Shown here piece after piece: positions 26,832-34,699 of a DNA stretch of 46,046 nt. The translations under genes were made by a program, and so were the position numbers. The notes beneath the pieces are model-generated. The model did no database searches and was not told where the DNA came from. It was given only the letters and a program-made list of their open reading frames with translations. The stretch is taken from assembly GCA_902812405.1 (NCBI GenBank), contig CADDZI010000015.1, positions 1-46,046 of the forward strand. Direction: 5' to 3'. Origin of the DNA: a bacterium. GTDB taxonomy: Bacteria > Vulcanimicrobiota > Vulcanimicrobiia > Eremiobacterales > Eremiobacteraceae. Every line of letters starts with the position of its first letter. Position 1 is the stretch's first letter.

Positions 26832-27647
26832 CTAGGGCGACGGTGTGTTCGTGCACCCGGTTGTGGGACACGGCGTCGGGATGGCCGGGTCGCCGCTACT
26901 TTGCACCGAGTTAAGGTCGCTTTTAATCGTGCTGTTCGTGGGGTGACTCGTATTCCAGGATGGCGGTGCAGGGTAGAGGGTTTGGTTTGCGCCGCTCTGA
27001 CTTGCGATGTCGTTGAGCAGCTGGGTCTCCGCCCCATTCGGGCTGCTCTTCAGAGTCCCGTACCAGTTCACAAGGTTGTGGAAGTTCCAGTTGTCGAACG
27101 CCGTGCCTGGATTGCCCGTCCCCTCCTGGGGCGAGAAGTAGTACACGTAGAGGCTGACGGCAGCCGTGAAGACGTCGCTCGTGCCGTTGCTGCCGTTGAG
27201 GTACAGGTTGCGGCTGGGTTTGCTCCCTGCGAAGATCGTATTCCAGGCCTCTGCGCCCGCGGCTGTGGTGGCCACGGCAATGTAGTTGCGCCCTGGTACG
27301 ACCGTGTAGGTGGGGTTCGGGGCGCTCGGCGTGGGCGTCGAGTTGGCAACCAAAGTAAAGTTGCCGCTGCTGTCCGTTGTTGCAGTTCCGGCCTGAGTGC
27401 TGCAGCCGCAGGAGAACACAACCTGGGCACTGGTTGCCGGCGCGTAGGTGAAGGCTGGGTACGTGCTAGCTGTGGCCACTTGTGCCGTCCCGTTCAGTAT
27501 GGGGCTGGACGACGGCACAGGGGGCGGTGGAGGCGGCGGAAGCGACGAGCCTCCCCCACCACCTCCGCAGGCGGCGACGACAGCGGCGCCGATCAGAGTG
27601 GCGACAGACGTTGCGATCAGGCTTGCTCTGGATGCAAAACGAGACAT
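26832..27647 (-). CDS. Orphan lipoprotein inside the export operon
   Basis: A 271-residue lipoprotein of no family I recognise. The ATG at 27647 has GAGAGGAG upstream and gives the signal MSRFASRASLIATSVATLIG with lipobox VVAAC (Cys27). Gly6 and a seven-Pro linker follow. The next 100 residues, with VVFSCGCSTQAGTATTDSSG and YTVVPGRNYIAVATTAAGAE, look like a small beta-sandwich of the carboxypeptidase-regulatory type. A distinct C-terminal part has FDNWNFHNLVNWYGTLKSSP and ends Thr/Pro-rich. The longer frame to 27677 would overlap the export gene, so it is not used. Its position between wza-like and wzc-like genes suggests a job in export or in anchoring polymer at the envelope. This is inference from context only. 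Confidence 0.75.
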   Translation of the reverse strand: MSRFASRASLIATSVATLIGAAVVAACGGGGGGSSLPPPPPPPVPSSSPILNGTAQVATASTYPAFTYAPATSAQVVFSCGCSTQAGTATTDSSGNFTLVANSTPTPSAPNPTYTVVPGRNYIAVATTAAGAEAWNTIFAGSKPSRNLYLNGSNGTSDVFTAAVSLYVYYFSPQEGTGNPGTAFDNWNFHNLVNWYGTLKSSPNGAETQLLNDIASQSGANQTLYPAPPSWNTSHPTNSTIKSDLNSVQSSGDPAIPTPCPTTGCTNTPSP

Positions 27648-27673
27648 GACTCCTCTCTTCGGTAACGGCTGCA

Positions 27674-28639
27674 TCAATGCAGCGGAATCGGGATGAACGA
27701 CCGGAGGGTCGCAAACAGGTAGTAGAGACCGGAGTTCAAGATGCCCCCGCCGCCGTTGGGCGAGCGCCCCTTCATCGAGGGCACGTACACGATGTCACCC
27801 TTTTGAAGAACGAGGTCCTTACTCAAGTCCCCGCCTTCGAGAGTCTTGTAGAGGTTGACGTGAATCGCTTCCGACTTGCCGTCGGGCAGCGTTCGCGTCA
27901 CCGTGATGTTGTTAAGGTCCGAATTGGCTGCCGAACTCGCTCCGGCCAGTGCGATGGCCATCGAGAGACGGTCTCCCTCGCGCACATCAACCTCGCCCGG
28001 GTGGTCGACGCTGCCCACGACCTGCACCCCGATCGTCGCCGGTGCCGGAATGTAGACGATGGAACCGTCCTGCAAGGGTACGTTGAGCGACGTATCGCCG
28101 TCGTGGAGCAGCTTTTGGAGCGACACCTGGGTGGTCTGCCCTCCCGGCAAGCCGATCTTCGCATCCGGATACGGCCCCTCGATGGGATTGATGCCTCCCG
28201 CCGCCGCGATGGCGTCGGTGAGCGTTGCGGTGGGCGGTAACGGGTACTTGCCCGGCGTCTTGACGTCCCCCAAAACCATGACGTTGACTTGGCCGACCTG
28301 CGTGACCGACACCGTCACCACGGGGTGACGGATGTACTTCTCCAGGGCATGTTTGATGGTTGCCGCAGCCTGGTCAGGGGTCTGCCCAGCCACCGAAACC
28401 TTCCCGATGAGGGCCAGGTCGATCGTGCCGTCCGGCAATACGGTTACCGGACCGGTGAGTGTCTGCTCGCCATAGACGACGACGTTCAGGACGTCCCCGC
28501 CGTGCAAGCGATACTGCGAATCGGCGTGCACCGGTGCAGCGGCTACCCACACGAACATACACGCCCACACCATGCCGGCAACAACGAGCGCCGCGCGCCA
28601 GGCCGCCCCGCTTTGCCCTGCATTGATTCTCGTCATCAT
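27674..28639 (-). CDS. Polysaccharide export protein, Wza-like (Poly_export plus SLBB)
   Basis: A 321-residue exported protein forming or contributing to the outer-membrane/periplasmic channel for the polymer. The start at 28639 (ATG ATG, AAGAGG just upstream) gives a signal peptide ending VAAAPVHA. The Poly_export domain has YRLHGGDVLNVVVYGEQTLTG and PDGTIDLALIGKVSVAGQTP (residues about 45-110). Two SLBB-type domains follow (NVMVLGDVKTPGKYPLPP and GVQVVGSVDHPGEVDVREGD), each followed by an AIALAGG-type turn. It ends with LVLQKGDIVYVPSM and a short tail. I see no lipobox cysteine at the signal end, unlike E. coli Wza. The frame to 28951 is antisense-like extension. It is preceded by the receiver-like gene and followed by the orphan lipoprotein. 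Confidence 0.92.
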   Translation of the reverse strand: MMTRINAGQSGAAWRAALVVAGMVWACMFVWVAAAPVHADSQYRLHGGDVLNVVVYGEQTLTGPVTVLPDGTIDLALIGKVSVAGQTPDQAAATIKHALEKYIRHPVVTVSVTQVGQVNVMVLGDVKTPGKYPLPPTATLTDAIAAAGGINPIEGPYPDAKIGLPGGQTTQVSLQKLLHDGDTSLNVPLQDGSIVYIPAPATIGVQVVGSVDHPGEVDVREGDRLSMAIALAGASSAANSDLNNITVTRTLPDGKSEAIHVNLYKTLEGGDLSKDLVLQKGDIVYVPSMKGRSPNGGGGILNSGLYYLFATLRSFIPIPLH

Positions 28640-28668
28640 CCTCTTCACGACGTTTGCACTCCCTTCGC

Positions 28669-29214
28669 TCAGCTTTCCGGGAGGCCGGGCCCGGCGCCAT
28701 GAAGCCGGGCCGCGGAGCCGTTGCCGTGTCGCGAGCCGTTGCGGGCCGATCGTCCCGCCCCGGCACGCGCCAAACTCTTGGCTAAGAGCTTGCCGGCTAG
28801 ACCGGGATCGACGAAATCCTGCCCACGGGCCAGATTCTCCAGCGCCGACACGAGCAGGCCAAGACTGGCAGAGGTGCTGACTGCCCCTTTGCAGCCCGCG
28901 GCAATCGCTTCTCGCGCCCGCTCCAGGCGGTCCGGCCCAACGAGGGCGCAAACCGGCACGGCGGGGGCAAAGAGGCGTGCCTCGCGGACGGTTGCCATGG
29001 CATCGTTGGCTTGCGCGTCAAGCGCAACGAGGAGAACAGATGCAGGCGTATCGAGCAAGGAGCGGATGTCCTGACCTCCGTGTCGGTTGCTGTGAACCAC
29101 CGCGATGGAACCGCTGTCCTCCAGCACTGCGCCGAGCGCTTCCCGGAAAAGCAGTTGATCGTCAATGAGGGCAACGCGCAGTCTGCCGCCCGAGTTCCCC
29201 GAGCCCGCCGTCAT
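28669..29214 (-). CDS. Degenerate response-regulator receiver without output domain
   Basis: The N-terminal 125 residues follow the CheY/NarL receiver fold: LRVALIDDQLLFREALGAVL with the acidic pair Asp18-Asp19, as in active receivers. The phosphoacceptor strand reads SVLLVALDAQ. Ala64 stands where the phosphorylated Asp should be, with an Asp two residues on. The conserved Lys near residue 113 (CKGAVSTSAS) is replaced by Ser/Thr. After GLLVSALENLARGQDFVDPG, typical of the NarL linker, there is no helix-turn-helix, only about 40 basic Gly/Ala/Arg-rich residues. It opens the export operon. A TACAAT box lies nine bases before the ATG, but no good -35 goes with it. It may be a phosphorylation-independent regulator or a decayed one. 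Confidence 0.75.
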   Translation of the reverse strand: MTAGSGNSGGRLRVALIDDQLLFREALGAVLEDSGSIAVVHSNRHGGQDIRSLLDTPASVLLVALDAQANDAMATVREARLFAPAVPVCALVGPDRLERAREAIAAGCKGAVSTSASLGLLVSALENLARGQDFVDPGLAGKLLAKSLARAGAGRSARNGSRHGNGSAARLHGAGPGLPES

Positions 29215-29411
29215 GATGGCTCCATTGTACCGGTTGCGGCCGCCCCCTCGATAGACCGTTACCGCCCGGCCGACCGGGCAAACGGGCCTGGCGCAACCCT
29301 TTTCGTTAGGACTTGAGCCCTAGTGAACGCGGTCGCTCCTGGATACCAAGGGCCCCCAAGAGGCCCGCACGTGGGGTTTATTCCAAGCCTTTTGCAGACA
29401 GCGCGGGTAGG

Positions 29412-29750
29412 CTAGGCTTCGCCTGCTTGCTCGCGGTCCTCGATCTCGGCGGTTGCTTCTTCGTACGCCTGACGCAGTGCCAGCAGACCGCGATGCAAGG
29501 CCGCATCCTCTTCATTGGGCGCTACATCGGCTCCCAAATCGCCGGTTTCGAACACGCCGTACTTGCGCTCCAAGACGCTGACGTAGGCGTCAATGTCGCC
29601 GCGCACTTCGTCCACTTCCTTAATGTAGCGCTGTAGCTCGGGGGTCGGGGAGTGTTCGACCGCCGCCACGCGTTCGGCGTCGTCGGCCACCGTGAACTTC
29701 TTCCAGCGGGCGACGAGCGGGCTGACCCGTTCGGCGACGTTGTCGGTCAT
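29412..29750 (-). CDS. Small acidic protein coupled to sugar ABC permease
   Basis: A 112-residue, Glu/Ala-rich, mostly helical protein (MTDNVAERVSPLVARWKKFT, then LQRYIKEVDEVRGDIDAYVS and GLLALRQAYEEATAEIEDRE). There is no signal peptide, membrane segment or cysteine. Its ATG overlaps the TGA of the permease (ATGA, 29747-29750), so it is translated with the transporter. The longer frame to 29960 lies inside the permease gene and is rejected. I recognise no family. A regulatory or kinase-accessory role for the imported sugar would be a guess. Confidence 0.65.
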   Translation of the reverse strand: MTDNVAERVSPLVARWKKFTVADDAERVAAVEHSPTPELQRYIKEVDEVRGDIDAYVSVLERKYGVFETGDLGADVAPNEEDAALHRGLLALRQAYEEATAEIEDREQAGEA

Positions 29751-30796
29751 GATGTGAGATATTGGCGGCGCAGCTGGTCCAGGAGCACGGCAATAAGTAT
29801 CACCGCACCGAGGACGACATCCTGCGCATAGGACTGGACGGCCAATAGATTCATCAGGTTGTACAGCATACCGATGAGGAGTGCCCCGACAAATGTGCCG
29901 CCGACCGAGCCGCGTCCTCCCATGAGTGACGTGCCGCCGACCACAACCGCCGCGATGCACTGCAGCTCGTAGCCCTGTCCGGACTGCGGAATGCCCGCGT
30001 TCAGCCGGCCGGCCAAAAGCAGGCTGGCCAGACCCGCCAGCGCACCCGAAATGAGGTACACCGAGAGTTTGACGCCGAAGACCCCGACGCCGGAGAGGCG
30101 AGCCGCCTCTTCATTGCCGCCGATGGCGTAGACGTAGCGCCCGAAGCGGGTCTGCGTCAGGACGTAGTGGGCGCCGATGACGACGGCCAGCATCACGAGG
30201 GCGGGCATAGGGATTCCCGGGATGCCGATGAAACGCCCAAGCGACGGCAAGACAAAACCGCTTCCGGCGAAGTTGAAGGCCGAATTGTCGATTTCGATCG
30301 GCTGCCCGTGGGTATAGAGGAACGCCAAGCCGCGGGCCATGAGCATCATCGCCAGTGTCGTGATGAAGGGTGGCAGGCCGAACTTGACCACCGGCCAGCC
30401 GTTGACGAGACCAGCCAGCGCCCCCACGCCGACCCCAACCGCAACTGCGAGCAGCATGCCGGTCGCCACGGCCGGGTGCGCCTGCATGGTGCCGGCCATC
30501 AGCACACCTGTGAGGGCAATGAGCGAACCGACGGAGAGGTCGATGCCGGCGGTGATGATGACGAAGGTCTGACCGGTCGCCAAGATGGCGTTCACGGCGA
30601 TCTGGCGCAACACGTTGATGACGTTTTCGGGACGCAGGAACGCTCCGTGGGTTAGACCGTTGAGAACCGCCAGGATGACGGCCAGGCCCACCACTAGGCC
30701 CGCTGTGCGGACGAGGGCGGCCCGCCGCAGGCCCGACGCCGTTCTGTGTGCGCTGCTGTCGGGCGCTGGGACGGCCTGGGCTTGCTCGCGTGCCAT
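29747..30796 (-). CDS. Ribose-type sugar ABC transporter permease (RbsC family)
   Basis: A 349-residue inner-membrane permease of the carbohydrate-2 (CUT2) importer family, with about 8-10 membrane segments. Family marks are GQTFVIITAGIDLSVGSLIA and ALTGVLMAGTMQA, then YAIGGNEEAARLSGVGVFGV, which sits in the loop contacting the ATPase (the EAA-like loop). GYELQCIAAVVVGGTSLMGG and RGSVGGTFVGALLIGMLYNL follow. It lies 27 bases from the ATPase stop, so both are co-transcribed. CUT2 permeases import pentoses, hexoses, inositol or autoinducer-2; this sequence does not say which. The N-terminal tail MAREQAQAVPAPDSS is variable. Confidence 0.92.
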   Translation of the reverse strand: MAREQAQAVPAPDSSAHRTASGLRRAALVRTAGLVVGLAVILAVLNGLTHGAFLRPENVINVLRQIAVNAILATGQTFVIITAGIDLSVGSLIALTGVLMAGTMQAHPAVATGMLLAVAVGVGVGALAGLVNGWPVVKFGLPPFITTLAMMLMARGLAFLYTHGQPIEIDNSAFNFAGSGFVLPSLGRFIGIPGIPMPALVMLAVVIGAHYVLTQTRFGRYVYAIGGNEEAARLSGVGVFGVKLSVYLISGALAGLASLLLAGRLNAGIPQSGQGYELQCIAAVVVGGTSLMGGRGSVGGTFVGALLIGMLYNLMNLLAVQSYAQDVVLGAVILIAVLLDQLRRQYLTS

Positions 30797-30823
30797 TGTT
30801 AGCTTGCGCTCCCGCTTGTGCCC

Positions 30824-32428
30824 TCAGGCAGCTGCCGCGGTGCCGGTGGCGTAGCGCAGGATGGCCTCCTGCGTCGCCTCGCCGCGCTCGAAGATACGGA
30901 CGATACGTCCGCCGTGCATGACGGCGATGCGCATGGACATGCCCAACACCTCCGGCAGGTCGGAGGAGGCCATGAGGATTGCCGTGCCGGCGCGCGCCAG
31001 ACCGGCCATCAACTCGTAGATTTCGGCCTTGGCACCCACATCGATGCCCCGCGTCGGCTCATCGAAGCAGATGAGCCGGGCCTTCTCCAACAGCCATTTG
31101 GCCAGCACGACCTTCTGCTGGTTGCCGCCGGAAAGGTTGCGCACCAGTTGCTCGAGTGACGGCGTGCGGATGTTCAACTCGGCTGCCAGGCGCGCTACGG
31201 CCTCCCTCTCCCGCGTGCGGTCGATCCGGCCGTAGCGCACGAAATCCGCAAGGTGTGGCAGGGTGATGTTCTCGCGTACGCTCATGCCGAGGATGAGGCC
31301 TTGATTCTTGCGATCCTCGGTGACGAGGGCGATGCCGGCGGCAATGGCGTCGCGCGACCCGCGCAGTCGCAGAGGGATGCCATCCAAGGCGATCTCGCCG
31401 GCCGCCGGGCGTTCTGCACCCGCGATGACCCGCAAGAGCGAGGTGCGCCCGGCGCCGATGAGCCCCGCCAGCCCAACGATCTCGCCCGCATAGACGTCGA
31501 GACTCACATCGCGGAGGCGTTTGGGCAGGCTGACGTGGCGTACTGAGAGCAGGGGTCGCTCGCGCGGCGGGTTGGGCGGCAGATCGGGAAAGTGGGCGGA
31601 GAGGCTGCGGCCGACCATGAGCCGGATGAGATCGTCGGGCGTGAACTCGCGGGTTAGGCCGGTGGCGACGAGGCGGCCGTCGCGCAGCACGGTCACGCGA
31701 TCGGCAATCTGGAAAACCTCTTCTAGGCGGTGCGAGATGTACACAATGCCGACGCCCTCCTGCGTGAGAGTGCGGATGACCTCGAAGAGTTTGAGCACTT
31801 CGTTTTCGGTGAGGGCGGCCGTCGGCTCGTCCATGATGATGACGCGGGCGCGCGTTGCCAGGGCCTTGGCAATCTCGACCATCTGCTGCTGGGCGACCGA
31901 GAGGCGCCGCACTTCTTCATGAAGGGGCACGTCGACGCCGAGGCGCGCCAGGGGCTGCGCGGCGGCGGCGTGCAGGGCACGCCAGTCGATGCGCGCCCCG
32001 CGAACGGGTTCCCGGCCCAGCATGATGTTCTCCGCCACGGAGAGCGCCGGGACGAGGTTGAACTCCTGGTAAATGACCGCAATCCCCAGCTCCTGCGCCT
32101 GGCGCGGGGAGGTAAGGGTGACGGGCCGGCCTTCAATGAGAATGTCTCCCCGGTCGGCGCGCACCGCGCCCGCCATGATGCGCACGAGCGTGGATTTGCC
32201 GGCGCCGTTTTCGCCGACCAGGGCATTGATTTCACCCGGATAGACAGAAAAGCTCACCCCGTCGAGGGCCTGTACGCCGGGGTAGGCCTTCGCGATGTCG
32301 CGGACCTCGAGGAAGGGATGGGGCGTCAATCGCGGGGGCGTTCTGTGGGTTTGGGCGATACCCTTTCCCCCACGGCCAAAGGCGGCCCCGTAGGGGCTTA
32401 CCCCTCCCGGTTCGTGTAGCGGCCGCAC
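30824..32428 (-). CDS. Sugar ABC transporter ATP-binding protein, double ATPase (RbsA/MglA family)
   Basis: The cytoplasmic energy subunit of the CUT2 importer, with two fused ATPase domains in 534 residues. First: Walker A GENGAGKSTLVRIMAG, signature LSVAQQQMVEIAKAL, Walker B VIIMDEPTAAL. Second: a degenerate Walker A GLIGAGRTSLLRVIAG (Arg for Lys-Ser), signature LSGGNQQKVVLAKWL, and FDEPTRGIDVGAK. This asymmetry is usual for the family. The domain starts FLEVRDIAKAYPGVQALDGV about 40 residues in. The N-terminal Gly/Pro-rich segment is odd, so translation may start later, for example at a TTG at 32329 or GTG at 32401. It is separated from the binding protein by a 124-base gap filled with palindromic repeats, which may tune expression of the ATPase against the abundant binding protein. 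Confidence 0.93.
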   Translation of the reverse strand: MRPLHEPGGVSPYGAAFGRGGKGIAQTHRTPPRLTPHPFLEVRDIAKAYPGVQALDGVSFSVYPGEINALVGENGAGKSTLVRIMAGAVRADRGDILIEGRPVTLTSPRQAQELGIAVIYQEFNLVPALSVAENIMLGREPVRGARIDWRALHAAAAQPLARLGVDVPLHEEVRRLSVAQQQMVEIAKALATRARVIIMDEPTAALTENEVLKLFEVIRTLTQEGVGIVYISHRLEEVFQIADRVTVLRDGRLVATGLTREFTPDDLIRLMVGRSLSAHFPDLPPNPPRERPLLSVRHVSLPKRLRDVSLDVYAGEIVGLAGLIGAGRTSLLRVIAGAERPAAGEIALDGIPLRLRGSRDAIAAGIALVTEDRKNQGLILGMSVRENITLPHLADFVRYGRIDRTREREAVARLAAELNIRTPSLEQLVRNLSGGNQQKVVLAKWLLEKARLICFDEPTRGIDVGAKAEIYELMAGLARAGTAILMASSDLPEVLGMSMRIAVMHGGRIVRIFERGEATQEAILRYATGTAAAA

Positions 32429-32432
32429 GTAG

Positions 32433-32452
32433 CGGCCGGCTTTAGCCGGCCG
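32433..32452. repeat. Hairpin repeat, type 2, copy 1
   Basis: CGGCCGGC-TTTA-GCCGGCCG, an 8-base perfect stem. It lies just upstream of the ATPase gene's open frame. A related copy is at 41393-41406. It may stabilise the 3' end of the binding-protein mRNA. Confidence 0.6.
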
Positions 32453-32500
32453 TCGCGCTTGCCGTGGCCGGTTCGGCCTCCCAAGTCGTCACGTGCCGTC

Positions 32501-32524
32501 GGCTGCGCAAGCGCAGCCGCTACA
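32501..32524. repeat. REP-like palindrome, copy 1
   Basis: GGCTGCGC-AA-GCGCAGCC followed by GCTACA. First of a dispersed family found only between genes; arms 8 bases with a two-base centre. This copy has T:A swaps that keep the arms paired, so pairing rather than sequence seems to be preserved. Confidence 0.7.
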
Positions 32525-32552
32525 GAACTCCACCCTACAGGCAACCTGTGCG

Positions 32553-33632
32553 CTAACTCTTCTTGCCCGTGTAGGCGCCCACCGGCACCGCAATCACTTT
32601 CGGCGGCGTGTGACCCGTGAAGTAGGCGTGGATCTGGTCAATCGTCAAACGCCCGATCTCTTCCGGATGCTGCTCCGGATCGCCGACCATCTCGCCGGCG
32701 TCGATCTTTGCTCGCGCGGCGGGCGTCGCATCGTAGCCGACGATTTTGATTTTGCCGAGCTTGCCCGCCACCGTGACCGCACTCACGGCGCCGAGAGCCG
32801 AATTGTCGTTGATGCCGAAGACGCCGTTGAGGTTGGGATAGGTTTGTAGCAGGTTATCCATGACGGTGGCCGCCTGCCCCTGGTCGCCGCCGGCGGGCTG
32901 GTCGGCGACGATCGTGATGTTGGGATACTTGGCGGCCAATTCTTCACGAAAGCCCTTGACGCGGTCTTGGACGGAGGTCACCTCCGGCTGATCGATGATC
33001 GCGACTGTACCCTGACCGCCCAGAGCCGCCCCCAAAAGATCCGCCGCAACTTTGCCGCCCTGCACGTTGTCGGACGCAACGTGAGAAACGACCGTGCCCT
33101 CCTTGGCCGTGCTGGCGATGTCGGCGGTGAAGACCGGGATGCCCGCATTATTGGCCTCGACGATGGCCGGACCCACCGCCTTGGAATCCACCGGAGCCAA
33201 GACGATGGCGCTCACGCGTTTGCTGATGAAATCTTCAACTTGCGATGTTTGGCGCGCCTGGTCGCGGTTGGCATCGGCAAAGGTGATCGCATAGCCGTAC
33301 CTTTTCGCCTCGTCGCGCATGCCTTGTTCCATGGCCACGTAAAATTGAGCTTGGAGGTCTTGGATGGAGACCCCGATGGTCTTCTGATTCTGGTTTGCAG
33401 CTGTCCCCGCAGCTGTCTGGCCGGCTGGGGGCTGCGCGCCGCCCGGCGGCTGCTTTGCAGAACAGGCGGCAGTGATCAGCGCGAGACCGATCCCGATGAT
33501 GGCTGACGGACGGCGGACGCTCCGTGCGGCACGACGGAAAGGCGAGGCGGATGCGCGGCATGACAACCCGGTACGTGGCAGGCGGGCGGCGGCACGACCA
33601 AAACGCCATAACCCCAGGGTGAGGTGGCTCAT
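32553..33632 (-). CDS. Sugar ABC transporter substrate-binding lipoprotein (RbsB family)
   Basis: A 359-residue periplasmic-type binding protein for a sugar, type I fold. The start at 33632 has AAGGAG nine bases upstream. The earlier ATG at 33788 has no such site. The unusually long, Arg-rich N-terminus (to residue 42) precedes SAIIGIGLALITAAC with lipobox Cys57. Then a Pro/Gln/Ala linker leads into TIGVSIQDLQAQFYVAMEQG, VDSKAVGPAIVEANNAGIPV, EVTSVQDRVKGFREELAAKY and a C-terminal VGYDATPAARAKIDAGEMVG. These are typical of the ribose/galactose/autoinducer-2 family. It is the first gene of the transporter operon. A palindrome with LacI-operator look lies about 206 bases upstream of its start. 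Confidence 0.92.
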   Translation of the reverse strand: MSHLTLGLWRFGRAAARLPRTGLSCRASASPFRRAARSVRRPSAIIGIGLALITAACSAKQPPGGAQPPAGQTAAGTAANQNQKTIGVSIQDLQAQFYVAMEQGMRDEAKRYGYAITFADANRDQARQTSQVEDFISKRVSAIVLAPVDSKAVGPAIVEANNAGIPVFTADIASTAKEGTVVSHVASDNVQGGKVAADLLGAALGGQGTVAIIDQPEVTSVQDRVKGFREELAAKYPNITIVADQPAGGDQGQAATVMDNLLQTYPNLNGVFGINDNSALGAVSAVTVAGKLGKIKIVGYDATPAARAKIDAGEMVGDPEQHPEEIGRLTIDQIHAYFTGHTPPKVIAVPVGAYTGKKS

Positions 33633-33995
33633 GTACGGCTTCTCCTTGCTGTCGGTTGCGGAACACTGAGCGCGCATCGGAACACGCTCCTTAACCTTCA
33701 CGCGCTTAAGCTTTTCCATCGGGTGTGGGTTCTCCGTGGCGCTCGTGGCGGACAACCCGGAAAACCCACCTCCTGCCCGCCTTTCCACACCCCCGTGGAG
33801 GCGTGATGTGGATATGTGGATGAGATGGTGAAGCTATCTTAAAGCGGCTTTAAGGTCCGGGTCTTTTGGGACCGTGCTCCCGCCGGTGCCAAATGCGCGT
33901 TCCCCAGCGAGTCAGGGTAGCGTTGACGAGCCATCCTGGGAAGTGATAAACTGGTTTGTAATCTAGTCTATATGCCTAGGAGGTTCGTAGAGAGA
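33633..33995. promoter_or_regulatory. Divergent intergenic control region between the sugar transporter and VapBC
   Basis: Over 360 bases without a gene. It holds (i) a perfect inverted repeat CTTAAAG-CGG-CTTTAAG at 33838-33854, resembling a LacI-family operator and fitting control of the sugar operon, and (ii) a good promoter for the toxin-antitoxin genes: TTGACG (33924-33929), 16 bases, GATAAA (33946-33951). The strong AGGAGG ribosome site at 33978-33983 follows. No further gene seen. Confidence 0.55.
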
Positions 33996-34235
33996 ATGAA
34001 GACCGTCGGCGCGTTTGAGGCCAAAACGCGGCTCTCGGAGCTCTTGGTCGAGGTCGCTGCGGGAGCTGAGATTCTTATCACCCGGCGCGGGATACCCACG
34101 GCCATCCTGTCACCGGCGCGCGGGCAATCCGTCGAAGCGGCCCGCGACGCGGTCAACCGCATCCTGAGCCGGCGCGGCCTGCGCCTGCGCGGCACGACGC
34201 TGCGTGCGCTGATCGATGCCGGGCGCAAACTGTAG
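33996..34235 (+). CDS. vapB: VapB/Phd-YefM-type antitoxin
   Basis: A 79-residue antitoxin. MKTVGAFEAKTRLSELLVEV and then ILITRRGIPTAIL form the N-terminal Phd/YefM DNA-binding fold, which would autoregulate the operon. The C-terminal Arg-rich tail (VNRILSRRGLRLRGTTLR) is the part expected to wrap and inhibit the toxin. An earlier ATG at 33972 exists, but AGGAGG at 33978-33983 lies inside that reading and points to 33996. The toxin GTG starts eight bases after the stop. Confidence 0.87.
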   Translation: MKTVGAFEAKTRLSELLVEVAAGAEILITRRGIPTAILSPARGQSVEAARDAVNRILSRRGLRLRGTTLRALIDAGRKL

Positions 34236-34243
34236 CCAGGCCT

Positions 34244-34699
34244 GTGATCGTCGTCGATGCTTCGGTGGCCGTTGCCTGGTTTGCCTCGGATGAGGCAAGC
34301 TCGTACGCCGACGCCGCCTTGGACGTGATCGCGGAACGCGGCGCAATCGTGCCGCAGATCTGGGCGTTTGAGACCCTCAATGCGTTGGTAACCGCCACAC
34401 GCACGCGGCGCATGACGGAGTCTCGCTTCCTCGAAGCCCTGGAGGAGATCGCAAGCTTGCCCATCACGTGCGATCCCGTGCCGGGAGAGCACGTGAGCGC
34501 GGACGTCCTCGTGCGACTTGCCGGCGTGGCCCGCACCCACCGCCTGTCCGTCTACGATGCCGCCTACCTAGACCTGGCCCGCAGTCACGGACCGCTGGCA
34601 ACCTTGGATGCGGGCTTGGCTGCTGTGGCCAAGAAGATGGAGGTCTACTGGTCGCCTGGCGGCGGTGCTTCGTCCACCCACCTTACCTCGTCTAGGTAG
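34244..34699 (+). CDS. vapC: VapC-type PIN-domain toxin (RNase)
   Basis: A 151-residue PIN-domain endoribonuclease, the toxin of the pair, starting at a GTG. The four acidic Mg2+ ligands are visible: Asp5 in IVVDASVAVAW, Glu43 in WAFETLNAL, Asp105 in SVYDAAYLDLA and Asp122 in ATLDAGLA. Likely targets are tRNA or rRNA, as in VapC relatives. Active, since nothing key is missing. The C-terminal 18 codons overlap the end of the convergent zinc-finger gene (34645-34699). Its own tail (GGGASSTHLTSSR) is poorly conserved, so the overlap may be an extension by lost stop. Confidence 0.88.
   Translation: MIVVDASVAVAWFASDEASSYADAALDVIAERGAIVPQIWAFETLNALVTATRTRRMTESRFLEALEEIASLPITCDPVPGEHVSADVLVRLAGVARTHRLSVYDAAYLDLARSHGPLATLDAGLAAVAKKMEVYWSPGGGASSTHLTSSR

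Noticed and set aside
29224-29252. TACAAT box as promoter of the export operon
   Set aside because: Only nine bases from the start codon and without a fitting -35; kept as a remark with the gene, not as a feature.
29350-29366. Hairpin downstream of the sugar importer as terminator
   Set aside because: Stem of about five pairs with no T-run on the proper side; too weak to call.
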